From Methanoculleus thermophilus (lineage in GTDB: Archaea > Halobacteriota > Methanomicrobia > Methanomicrobiales > Methanoculleaceae): DNA of 64,000 nt. Location: the NCBI RefSeq assembly GCF_001571405.1, contig NZ_BCNX01000006.1, positions 1 to 64,000 on the forward strand, in the 5' to 3' direction. A model generated the notes under the pieces. That model worked only from the letters and a program-made list of their open reading frames with translations, was not told the DNA's origin and ran no database searches. Both the position numbers and the translations under genes were made by a program. Positions 1 through 7,700 of the stretch are shown here, piece by piece; position 1 is the first letter of the stretch, and each line of letters opens with the position of its first letter.

Positions 1-130
1 ATCCTGACCCTGGTCCATGACCATCACCTGAAGGTCGCCGGAGCGGAGCGCGAGGGGGCCCAGACCCGGGAACCCCGCTACCGGGGGAGGCGGATCGCCG
101 TGGTGGTCCCGGCGTACAACGAGGAAGCTT
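1..130 (+). pseudogene. 5' part of a family 2 glycosyltransferase, cut at an AAGCTT site
   Basis: Frame 1 is open from the window edge and reads ...RIAVVVPAYNEE, the typical first strand and NEE motif of GT-A family 2 glycosyltransferases, which use nucleotide sugars. Homology ends at about 125-130. Beyond that the frame reads an unrelated Arg/Pro/Ser-rich string to a stop at 196-198, and this string is the antisense of the deacetylase gene on the other strand. Only the first strand of the fold is present, so no active protein is expected. The true start lies outside the window. The glycosyltransferase identity rests on a short motif. Confidence 0.55.
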
Positions 131-463
131 TGACCGGATCTCCCTGGCGCTCGCGAGGGCCTTTGCGAAGTCCCCGTTCTTTAAAGAGGAGAGGGTAGCG
201 TACCCCTTGTAGAGAATGGATCGGTAGACCCAATCGACATCGTGGGTGAGGCAGACGGCGAAGGGCTGGCCGTCAGGGTACTCGGGGCGATAGCCCTGCT
301 CGACGAGGTACCGGGAGGCCCGGGGCACAAAGGGCTCCCGGTGCCTGCTCATGTAGTGGGGAAACCGGTCGTAGCCGTCCCTGAACGTCTCTTCGTACTC
401 CTCTGCGCAGGTGAAAAGGCGCCAGATCTCCGGGTCCCGCTGGAGGATCTCGTGCATCTGCAT
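125..463 (-). pseudogene. Polysaccharide deacetylase-like protein, N-terminal part only
   Basis: The ATG at 463 lies 8 bases after the stop of the nucleotide-sugar dehydrogenase, so this is the last gene of that operon. About 110 residues look real and contain FAVCLTHDVDW, resembling the metal-binding HD.D motif of carbohydrate esterase family 4-like deacetylases that act on surface polysaccharides. After REIRSKL, at the AAGCTT of 125-130, the frame stays open to the window edge but becomes Pro/Gly/Arg-rich antisense of the glycosyltransferase fragment. The gene therefore appears cut by the same junction. Whether the break is natural or an assembly artefact cannot be told from here. Confidence 0.6.
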
Positions 464-470
464 GGTTGCC

Positions 471-1943
471 TTAAGATGTCATTGGAGGCGTCGGTTTAAG
501 ATCGTGTCCATTCTTATCCCCTCTCCCAATCCCCCGGTACGCAAAACCCGCCTCGATCCACGCATCCGGGTCCACGAGGTTGCGCCCGTCCACGATTGCC
601 GGGTGTGCACACCGCGAGAGCTCCTTCACCCGTGCGGGGGAAAGCCCGCGGTACTCCTTGTGCCCGGTAAAGATCACCACCGCGTCCGCGCCGGAAAGAA
701 CTCCTTCTAAGTCCCGCGAGAGCCCCGGCGGCGCGTCCGGCGATGTCGCCGGGTCCACCCAGGGGTCGTGGACGGAAACCTCCGCCCCGGCGGCGAGCGC
801 CGCGTCGCGGAACGGCTCTGCCGGCGTGTTTCGCGCGTCGTCGGAGTCGTTGATGAACGCCCAGCCAAGCAACGCGATCTTTGAGCCCGAGAGACTCTTC
901 CCGACCTGCACGAGCGCCGACTCGGTCAGGCGCAGCATGTGCTTTGGCATGAAGTCGTTGATGCCGCGGGCCAGGGTGTAGAGCGACTCCCGGCCGGGAG
1001 GATAGTCCAGTTCCCCGCCGATAACCTGCACCCCGCGCTCCAGGTGGTAGGTGTCCTTGGTCAGGCAGTGGCCGCCGACCCCGGCGCCCGGCCAGAGGAT
1101 CGCCCGGGTGATTCCCTCGCCCTTGAGCGACGCAATACCTGCCCGGACGTCGTAGACGTTGACCCCCATCGCCTCGCAGTAGAGGGCGAGCTGGTTCGCG
1201 GCCGCGATCTGCAGATCGCGGAAGGTGTTCTCGGCGGTCTTTGTCACCTCGGCCGCGGTTGCGGTCATCGGGATCACGCGCCCGGTCGTGAGCACCGGCG
1301 AGTAGAGTTCCACCGCACGTCTCGTTGAGACCTCGTCGATCCCGCCGACGACCCGGTCGTGCTCCCGGATATTTCGAAGCAGCCGCCCGACCATCACCCG
1401 CTCGGGGGCGTGCGCAAGAGCGAAGTCCCTCCCGGCAACAAGCCCGGACTCCTCCTCGAGGATCTCGCGGGCCATCCCGGTCGTCGTCCCCGGGGTGATC
1501 GTCGACTCGAGCACCACGAGCATCCCGGGTGTCAGGTGCCGCCCGACGTTCCGGAGGCCCTCCACGAGCGGCGTAAAGTCCGGGAGGAGGTCTTTTTTGT
1601 CCTTAAACGGCGTCTGGATCGCAAGAGTCACCGCGTCGCACTCTGCGATCTTTGAAAAATCCGCAGTACATGTAAACTTCCCGGCGCTCACGATCTTTTT
1701 CAGTAACTCGGGAAGCCCCGGCTCCTCGCCCTTGAGCGGCGACTCCCCGCGGTTGAGCATTGCGATCTTGTATCCCGATGTGGGCGAGTCCCGCTGGAAG
1801 CCGTAGACATGCTTAAAGTGCGGCACGTCCGCAAAGAGCGCGGCCGCCGGGATGCCGACGTAGCCCATCCCGATGACCCCGACCGTCCGGATCGGGCCGC
1901 GTCTATCGATGAGTGCTGCAAGGTTCTCGGTCATTGTCTTCAT
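471..1943 (-). CDS. wecC: UDP-N-acetylhexosamine 6-dehydrogenase (UDP-ManNAc/GlcNAc dehydrogenase)
   Basis: This 490-residue cytosolic enzyme oxidises C6 of a UDP-N-acetylhexosamine to the uronic acid with two NAD+. The N-terminal Rossmann motif is GVIGMGYVGIP (about residues 22-32). The catalytic cysteine is Cys293 in GVGGHCLTKDTY, the hallmark of the UDP-glucose/GDP-mannose dehydrogenase family, and the length is slightly above the usual 420-440. It starts 2 bases after the 2-epimerase gene, so the two are co-transcribed. With the epimerase it could make UDP-ManNAcA. With the Gfo/Idh enzyme and aminotransferase upstream it could instead feed a 2,3-diamino uronic acid. Sequence alone does not separate GlcNAc from ManNAc specificity. 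Confidence 0.93.
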   Translation of the reverse strand: MKTMTENLAALIDRRGPIRTVGVIGMGYVGIPAAALFADVPHFKHVYGFQRDSPTSGYKIAMLNRGESPLKGEEPGLPELLKKIVSAGKFTCTADFSKIAECDAVTLAIQTPFKDKKDLLPDFTPLVEGLRNVGRHLTPGMLVVLESTITPGTTTGMAREILEEESGLVAGRDFALAHAPERVMVGRLLRNIREHDRVVGGIDEVSTRRAVELYSPVLTTGRVIPMTATAAEVTKTAENTFRDLQIAAANQLALYCEAMGVNVYDVRAGIASLKGEGITRAILWPGAGVGGHCLTKDTYHLERGVQVIGGELDYPPGRESLYTLARGINDFMPKHMLRLTESALVQVGKSLSGSKIALLGWAFINDSDDARNTPAEPFRDAALAAGAEVSVHDPWVDPATSPDAPPGLSRDLEGVLSGADAVVIFTGHKEYRGLSPARVKELSRCAHPAIVDGRNLVDPDAWIEAGFAYRGIGRGDKNGHDLKPTPPMTS

Positions 1944-1945
1944 CT

Positions 1946-3001
1946 CTATTGGTTTTCAGATTCATATTCACTGATGATCGTGGCAATCCGCTCCGCAGCG
2001 CGCCCGTCGCCGAACCGGGCCGCATGGCGGCCGCCGCAGCCCCTCGCGGCCGCGGCAACGATTCGATCTGCATCCGTGCCGACGAGGACGTTCCAGCTGT
2101 CCTCCAGGGTCTCGACCCACTCGGTGTTCTCCCGCAGGGTCACGCACGGCACTTTGAGGATGTAGGCCTCCTTCTGGACGCCGCCGGAGTCGGTCAGAAC
2201 CGCCCGGGCGCCGGCGAGGGCGGCAAGCATGTCAAAGTAGGGGAGCGGCTCGATCACCTGGACATTCTCTGCAGGCACAATCCCGTACTCGGCAAGTTTC
2301 TTTCTCGTCCGGGGATGGACCGGAAAGATCACCGGTCCGTCCAGGCGCGAAAACGCGCTCATGATCGCCCGAAGTGCCGCAGGATCGTCGGTATTCCCCG
2401 CACGATGGACCGTGGCGAGATAGTACCCGCCCCGGGGGAGGTTCCAGCTCGAGCGCTCTTTTGCAAGAGCGAGGTTCTCCTCGAGGGCATCGACCATCAC
2501 GTCCCCGGTGAGGCGGACGCCCCTCGTGATCCCCTCGGCCGCGAGGTTCTGCACAGCCGTCGCCGTCGGGCAGAAGAGGAGGTCCGATACGTGATCAGTG
2601 AGCACCCGGTTCACCTCTTCAGGCATCCGGCGGTCGAAACTCCTAAGCCCCGCCTCGACGTGCGCCACCGGTACGTGCATCTTTGCCGCCGCGAGAGCCC
2701 CGGCCAGGGTGGAGTTTGTGTCCCCGTAGACGAGAACGATCCCCGGCTCCTCTTTTGCGATCACCTCCTCGATCGCAGCAAGCATCCGGCCGGTCTGGAC
2801 CCCGTGGCTCCCCGACCCGATCTCGAGGTGGTAGTCGGGCTCCGGGATCCCGAGATCCTTAAAGAAGACCTCAGAGAGGAGGTAGTCGTAGTGCTGCCCG
2901 GTGTGAACCAGGACTTCCTCGTGTCTTTTCCGGATCTCCCGCGAGACCGGGGCGCACTTGATGAACTGGGGCCGGGCCCCGACAACTGAGAGGACCTTCA
3001 T
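1946..3001 (-). CDS. wecB: UDP-N-acetylglucosamine 2-epimerase (non-hydrolysing)
   Basis: This 351-residue enzyme interconverts UDP-GlcNAc and UDP-ManNAc, or acts on a derived uronic acid as WbpI/WlbI do. Family motifs are GARPQFIK (residues 8-15), HTGQHYD (33-39), YGDTNSTLAG, HVEAGLRS, TVHRAGN and TDSGGVQKEA near the C-terminus. The fold is the GT-B-like epimerase fold. The start overlaps the stop of the Gfo/Idh gene by 4 bases (ATGA), which indicates translational coupling, and the dehydrogenase follows after 2 bases. The family is clear; the exact substrate depends on what the neighbouring enzymes make. Confidence 0.95.
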   Translation of the reverse strand: MKVLSVVGARPQFIKCAPVSREIRKRHEEVLVHTGQHYDYLLSEVFFKDLGIPEPDYHLEIGSGSHGVQTGRMLAAIEEVIAKEEPGIVLVYGDTNSTLAGALAAAKMHVPVAHVEAGLRSFDRRMPEEVNRVLTDHVSDLLFCPTATAVQNLAAEGITRGVRLTGDVMVDALEENLALAKERSSWNLPRGGYYLATVHRAGNTDDPAALRAIMSAFSRLDGPVIFPVHPRTRKKLAEYGIVPAENVQVIEPLPYFDMLAALAGARAVLTDSGGVQKEAYILKVPCVTLRENTEWVETLEDSWNVLVGTDADRIVAAAARGCGGRHAARFGDGRAAERIATIISEYESENQ

Positions 3002-3912
3002 GCCGCGAGCCTCTTGCAGATCTCCTCGCAGGCCCGGACGTTCGAGTAGCCCTCCTCCGGCGTCACCGGGAAGGGCTTTCCATCACGGGCGGCCCGGACG
3101 AATGTCGCTAACTCAATCTTCAAGGGCTCGACCTTGTTCACCAGGAGTTTCTCGATGATGTTCTCCTGGCGGTAGAGCCCGTTCTCCTGCCTGTAAGCCC
3201 CGGGTTTCCAGTAGACGTAGACCTCCTGGGTCATGAAGTCGCCCTCGATCGTCCGCTCCTCCTCCTCGATGTAGATCGAACGGATCTTCTTGGAGGCCTT
3301 GCGGGAGGTCGAGAGGTAGACCGGAGTCTGCCCGAAGGTCGCGAGCGCCGCAGCGACATCGCCGGTCCCGCTCGCACGGATCGTGCACTCCTGCCCCGGG
3401 AAGAGGACGTTGAACGCGACGTCGATGTCGTGGATCATGAGGTCCTCGACGACCGAGGACCCGGTCACCCGTGCCGATGCCGGGTTGTGCCGGTGGAAAG
3501 AGACGTAGAGCGGTTCCTTCACGATCCGTGCAATCTCCGTCACGACCGGGTTGAACCGCTCGATGTGCCCGACGCCGACCGTGAGATCCTCCGGGATGAG
3601 CCCGATCAACTCCTCGCACTCGGCGGCGGTGAGGCAGAGCGGCTTCTCGATCAGGGTATGCACCCCGGCGGCGACGACCTCTTTTGCTATCTTGAAGTGA
3701 TATGGGGTCGGGACCACGACCGAGGCGCACTCCACTTTTTCGAGGAACTCCTCCATCGAGCGGCAGACCTCCGCCCCGGTGGCCGCGGCGACCTCCTCGG
3801 CGGCTTTGGTATTTAGATCGTAGACGTAGGTCGTCCCGACCTCCTTGAGCTCGGTGTAGACCCGGACGTGGTTCCTGCCCATCATCCCGGTGCCGATGAC
3901 GCCTGCATCCAT
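2998..3912 (-). CDS. Gfo/Idh/MocA family dehydrogenase, probably acting at C3 of a UDP-HexNAc(A)
   Basis: A 304-residue NAD(P)-dependent oxidoreductase. GVIGTGMMG (4-12) is the dinucleotide loop and EKP (89-91) carries the conserved catalytic lysine of the family. Paired with a DegT-type aminotransferase it fits WlbA/GnnA-type enzymes, which oxidise the 3-OH of a UDP-N-acetylamino sugar so that an amino group can be added. It sits between the aminotransferase (2-base gap) and the 2-epimerase (4-base overlap). The substrate is inferred from context; the sequence itself shows only the family. Confidence 0.85.
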   Translation of the reverse strand: MDAGVIGTGMMGRNHVRVYTELKEVGTTYVYDLNTKAAEEVAAATGAEVCRSMEEFLEKVECASVVVPTPYHFKIAKEVVAAGVHTLIEKPLCLTAAECEELIGLIPEDLTVGVGHIERFNPVVTEIARIVKEPLYVSFHRHNPASARVTGSSVVEDLMIHDIDVAFNVLFPGQECTIRASGTGDVAAALATFGQTPVYLSTSRKASKKIRSIYIEEEERTIEGDFMTQEVYVYWKPGAYRQENGLYRQENIIEKLLVNKVEPLKIELATFVRAARDGKPFPVTPEEGYSNVRACEEICKRLAA

Positions 3913-3914
3913 GC

Positions 3915-4997
3915 TCAGATCACCCCGTTGATCGTATCAGCAACATATGCCCGTCCCTCCTCCGTGACCCCCGGATGTACCGGGATCGAGACGACCGAGG
4001 CCGCGAGCGACTCCGCGATCGGGCAGGTCGCGGCCCCGGCGTAGAAGGGCTGCCGGGAGAGGGCGATCGGATAATGGACAGCGCAGCCGATCCCGTGCTC
4101 GCGGAGGTACGCCATGAACTCGTCCCGGGAGAGCGGGAAGTCTCCGGTGAGCCGGAGGGAATACTGGTGCCAGACGTGGGTCCGTCCGGACGCGACGGAT
4201 GGGTGCACGAGTCCCGGGGCTGTGATGTGGCTGTTGTAATACGCAGCGTTCTCCTGCCGCCTGCGGTTGAAGCCGTCGAGTTTTGCTAGCTGCACCCGGC
4301 CGATCGCCGCGGCGATATCGGTCATGCGGTAGTTGTAGCCGAGTTCGGTATGGAGGTACTTCTCGCTCTGGCCGTGGTTGATGATCCGGCGGAGACGCTC
4401 ATCGTACTCGTCCGAAGTCGTCGTCACCATCCCCCCTTCCCCTGTCGCCATGTTCTTTGTCGCGTAGAAGGAGAAGCAGGCGAGGTCGCCGAGCGCCCCC
4501 GTCCGTCTCCCACGGTACTCCGCCCCGTGGGCCTGGGCGGCGTCCTCGATGAAGACGAGCCCCTTATCGATGCAGATCTCGCGGATTGCCCCGGCGTCGC
4601 AGGGCTGGCCGTAGAGGTGGACGCCGATGATGGCCTTGGTCTTTGGGCCGACTTTTTCGAGGACATCGGCCGGGTCGATCGTGGCGGTCACCGGATCGAC
4701 GTCGGCAAAGATGGGCCGGGCGCCGCACATCGAGACCGAGGAGGCGGTCGCGAAGAACGTAAACGCCGGGACGATCACCTCGTCCCCCGGCCCGACCCCG
4801 GCGGCGAGGAGCGCCGCGTGGAGGGCGGCGGTCCCGTTGTTGACGGCAACGGCGTGGGGGACGCCGCAGTAGGCAGCAAACTCCTCTTCGAAGGCGGCAG
4901 TGACCGGACCCTGTGCGATCGTGCCGGAGGCGAGGACGGCGAGAACCGCGGCACTTTCTTCGTTTCCAAGCGATGGCTGGGCGATGGGGATGTGCAT
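3915..4997 (-). CDS. DegT/DnrJ/EryC1 family sugar aminotransferase
   Basis: A PLP-dependent aminotransferase of 360 residues, expected to put an amino group on a keto-sugar nucleotide, probably the 3-keto product of the adjacent Gfo/Idh enzyme. Lys181 in YATKNMATGEGG is the PLP lysine, and NNGTAALHAAL and GDEVIVPAFTF are family motifs. The frame extends upstream to 5087, but the added 30 residues are unlike the family. MHIPIAQPSLG at 4997 matches the usual N-terminus and leaves room for a promoter at 5041-5052. It is the first gene of a five-gene operon. No N-acetyltransferase of the WbpD/WlbB type lies in the operon. Confidence 0.9.
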   Translation of the reverse strand: MHIPIAQPSLGNEESAAVLAVLASGTIAQGPVTAAFEEEFAAYCGVPHAVAVNNGTAALHAALLAAGVGPGDEVIVPAFTFFATASSVSMCGARPIFADVDPVTATIDPADVLEKVGPKTKAIIGVHLYGQPCDAGAIREICIDKGLVFIEDAAQAHGAEYRGRRTGALGDLACFSFYATKNMATGEGGMVTTTSDEYDERLRRIINHGQSEKYLHTELGYNYRMTDIAAAIGRVQLAKLDGFNRRRQENAAYYNSHITAPGLVHPSVASGRTHVWHQYSLRLTGDFPLSRDEFMAYLREHGIGCAVHYPIALSRQPFYAGAATCPIAESLAASVVSIPVHPGVTEEGRAYVADTINGVI

Positions 4998-5040
4998 GTC
5001 TCTCACATCACTATTTTCTTGGGTTTGATATACGGGTTTG

Positions 5041-5052
5041 CTTTTTAAACTG
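5041..5052 (-). promoter_or_regulatory. TATA-type promoter of the nucleotide-sugar operon
   Basis: The minus strand reads cagtttaaaaagc, a purine-rich BRE-like start followed by an AT-rich box. It is about 45 bases upstream of the chosen start at 4997, which would give a leader of about 20 bases. This is positional evidence only. Confidence 0.4.
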
Positions 5053-5109
5053 AATGATTTGGTGAAAATCCTTAACACAACCCGCATAAAGGCTGGATTG
5101 AGGATACAT

Positions 5110-5250
5110 GAGCCGGTGTTTGGTGATGTTGGAATATCACTGACCCGGTGGTGAGATTGTCGATAATGACGTCGTAATCGCCTGTTAGGGTGTCTGCAAG
5201 GTTCGATCCGATGAAACTGACCCCCGGTGACGATGTAGCGCAGAAATGGT
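5110..5250 (-). pseudogene. Remnant of an NAD-dependent nucleotide-sugar epimerase/dehydratase
   Basis: The minus strand encodes RYIVTGG in one frame and then FIGSNLADTLTGDYDVIIDN and LTTG in another. Together they match the start of extended short-chain epimerases such as GalE (VTGGAGFIGSNL...DNLSTG). About 2 bases are missing at the AG of the glycine-rich loop, around 5219-5222, and the position expected for the start codon reads CTG. Nothing recognisable follows the LTTG motif. It is thus a decayed 5' fragment of about 45 codons between two polysaccharide operons, and the rest of 5053-5434 shows no gene. Confidence 0.65.
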
Positions 5251-5434
5251 TATGGCGGTGGGGCGGTTTAGGGGTTCTGAATGGAATTTAGAAGCTTGGT
5301 GTGAGTCTCTCGAGATGCCCCTTTGAGGCTCTCCTTCCGATTTCTAAAATATTCATTGATATTTTCGCTGTTTTCCGAATCAATTCATCAGGAACCGCGA
5401 GCACTATACCGCAAAGGTGAGCCACCTGACCTTC

Positions 5435-6439
5435 TCACCCCTCCCTCCCCCGGGTGGCGGAGCGATCCAGCCCCCGCACCCTCTCCCGCCAGCCGTTATA
5501 CCACTCGATCATCCCCTGGGGCTCAAGCGCCCTATAAGCGCCCGGGGGCAGGTAGGCCCAGAGGAGGGCCCAGTACTTCAGCTTCCAGAGCCGGCGCGTC
5601 CGACACCCCTTCAGGTTTGCCCGGGCGAGATCGGGTCTCCCCGCCTCCAGGTTCCGGAACGCTGTCTGGATCGATCGCGACGCAACGTACTCAAGCAGGT
5701 CCTCCCGCAGCGCCGGCGGCACCTCCCCGCCCTCTATCGCCCTCTTCGCCGTGGCCACAAAGACATGCTCCTCGATCGGCTCCCTCCTGCTGCAGGCCCG
5801 GTTTAAAGCCTCCTTGTGGTAGACCGCCGTGATCTTTCGGCTGAGGGCGACCGGGTAACGGAGGGCGATCCTGCCCCAGAGATCGACGTCCTCCCCGTAC
5901 CACGCGGCGGTATTGAACCCCCCTAACTCCACGAGAACCTGCCGGGGGACGGCAACCGCCGATGTCATCACCGGCGGGTCCCCCCGGATCGCGGCCAGGA
6001 AGTAGTTCCGGATCAGTCCATCCCGGGGCGCCGGCGGGATCTCCGGGGAGAGCGACGCGACCCGGGTCTTCGATCCCTCCCTGATAGTGTAGCCCGTCGC
6101 GTACAGACCGGCGCAGGGATACCTCTCCCGGAGTCCCAGGATGACCTCAAGGTGCCGGGGCATCCACTCGTCGTCGGCGTCGAGGAACGCGACGAGATCG
6201 GATGACGCGGCCTCGATCCCGGCGTTTCGGGCGGCGGAGGCCCCCCGCCTTCCAGCGTGGATCATCCGTATCCGGGGGTCCCGAAACCCCCGGACAACCT
6301 CCGGGCCCTCGTCGGTCGAGCCCCCCTCGACGACGATGACCTCAACGTCCTCGACGGTCTGGGCGAGGACCGACCGGAGGGTTCCCCCGATGTGCGGACC
6401 CTTATTGAAGAGGGGGATGACGACGGAGACCGCGGGCAT
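5435..6439 (-). CDS. Family 2 glycosyltransferase
   Basis: A 334-residue GT-A fold glycosyltransferase expected to add a sugar to a membrane-linked glycan at the cytosolic face. The N-terminal strand is VSVVIPLFNKG, and DADD (87-90) is the metal/nucleotide-sugar binding motif. The usual DDGSTD is EGGSTDEG here (38-45), a variation at a nucleotide-binding position. The C-terminal third has no clear membrane segment. It follows the pyruvyl transferase after 4 bases and is the last gene of a three-gene operon. Donor and acceptor cannot be read from the sequence. Confidence 0.85.
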   Translation of the reverse strand: MPAVSVVIPLFNKGPHIGGTLRSVLAQTVEDVEVIVVEGGSTDEGPEVVRGFRDPRIRMIHAGRRGASAARNAGIEAASSDLVAFLDADDEWMPRHLEVILGLRERYPCAGLYATGYTIREGSKTRVASLSPEIPPAPRDGLIRNYFLAAIRGDPPVMTSAVAVPRQVLVELGGFNTAAWYGEDVDLWGRIALRYPVALSRKITAVYHKEALNRACSRREPIEEHVFVATAKRAIEGGEVPPALREDLLEYVASRSIQTAFRNLEAGRPDLARANLKGCRTRRLWKLKYWALLWAYLPPGAYRALEPQGMIEWYNGWRERVRGLDRSATRGREG

Positions 6440-6443
6440 CTCC

Positions 6444-7700
6444 TCACACCTCCCCTATCCGGTGCCGAAGGAGCCGCCCGGCCTCGAGCGCCGCGGCCCT
6501 GATCCCGGGGAGCCTCTTTTGGAGCTCGTGCTCCACATCTTCCCGTCTCTCAAGAAGGGCCGAGATCTTCTCTACCGGGGCGCTCGTATCGTGCTCCTCG
6601 AACGTATGGACATACGACTCATGCCCGAAGATATCCCGGTTGATCCCCCGGGCCTTGATGCTGTAGGCAAAGCTCAAGGTAGGGACGCCCGAGGAGAGGG
6701 CCGCGATCGTTGCGTGGGTCCGTGCCCCGGCAAAGACTGCCATCCTGCCGATGATCCACTTCGTCTCTGCGGCGTTGTAGATCGGGGAGATCAGGGTGAT
6801 ATCCTTCTTCCTATCCTCGATCAGCGAGAGCACCCGCTGCATGAATGCATGGTCGTCGGTGTGGGGAATCGGAATTGTGACGTGCGGGATGAGGTAGATG
6901 GGGAGATCCGTCCTCTCCGCCACCTCGGCGATGATCCCGGCCGCCATCTTCGCCCATGCCTCGATATCTCCGCCTGTTGTGTACCTTGCCATAAGGGGAC
7001 TGAGGTTTATCCCGATCGCCTCCCCGTCGATCCCGGGGTCGTTTCGGGGTTTTACGGGGTCCATCAGAAACGCCGGGTCTGCGACTGGATGGACGTTCTC
7101 GACAACTCCGATCCGGTTGAGGTACTCGACCGTCATCGACTCCCGGGCGAAGATCCCGGTGACTTCTCGAAGATGGCTGCTCATGTAGCGTTCATACTCG
7201 GGGATCGCACTGAACGGGCCGACCGAGGCACCCCAGATGATGATCGGTTTGTTCTTTCGGAGCACGACGTCGTCGAGGTCCGTATACCGCGTCGGGATCC
7301 CGTAATCGAGCGAGTAGTTGTCCCCGCCGACGGAGAGGACTGCGTCTGCATCGCCTAGGTAGGGGAGCATCTGCCGGTAGAGCCGGTACTTCAGGGCGTC
7401 GGGGCGAAAGATGCGGTCGCAGGCGTAGCCCCAGCAGGAGGGCCGCCAGATATTCTTGATAAACTCCGCCTTCGTCATCCGCCGGTAGGCGTGCAGGTGC
7501 GTGATCGCCCCGTCGGTCTCCTGGAGCGACTGCCTGCGGAAGAGTTCCCCATCCGGAAAGAAACTGAAGCAGACGAAACGGGGGTTGTTGAAGTGCTCCC
7601 GGAGGATCTTCGTCGTCCCCCGCACGATCGCCTCGCACCCCCGGTTCTCGTAGGGCCCGTTCCCGGCCAGGATGAAGAGGGGCCGCCCGTCGTCATCCAC
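6444..7700 (-). CDS. Polysaccharide pyruvyl transferase family protein
   Basis: The family (CsaB/WcaK type) transfers pyruvate from PEP to a sugar as a ketal, or acts as a related GT-B-like transferase. The N-terminal LFILAGNGPYENRGCEAI and later SVGGDNYSLDYG and GARTHATIAA are family signatures. The frame extends to 7898, but the added segment is antisense-like and overlaps the upstream gene. GTG at 7700, with GGGTGGT just upstream, gives 418 residues and a normal N-terminus; GTG at 7730 is an alternative. The start overlaps the stop of the F420-hydrogenase-beta-like gene by 8 bases, suggesting coupling. Confidence 0.85.
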   Translation of the reverse strand: MDDDGRPLFILAGNGPYENRGCEAIVRGTTKILREHFNNPRFVCFSFFPDGELFRRQSLQETDGAITHLHAYRRMTKAEFIKNIWRPSCWGYACDRIFRPDALKYRLYRQMLPYLGDADAVLSVGGDNYSLDYGIPTRYTDLDDVVLRKNKPIIIWGASVGPFSAIPEYERYMSSHLREVTGIFARESMTVEYLNRIGVVENVHPVADPAFLMDPVKPRNDPGIDGEAIGINLSPLMARYTTGGDIEAWAKMAAGIIAEVAERTDLPIYLIPHVTIPIPHTDDHAFMQRVLSLIEDRKKDITLISPIYNAAETKWIIGRMAVFAGARTHATIAALSSGVPTLSFAYSIKARGINRDIFGHESYVHTFEEHDTSAPVEKISALLERREDVEHELQKRLPGIRAAALEAGRLLRHRIGEV

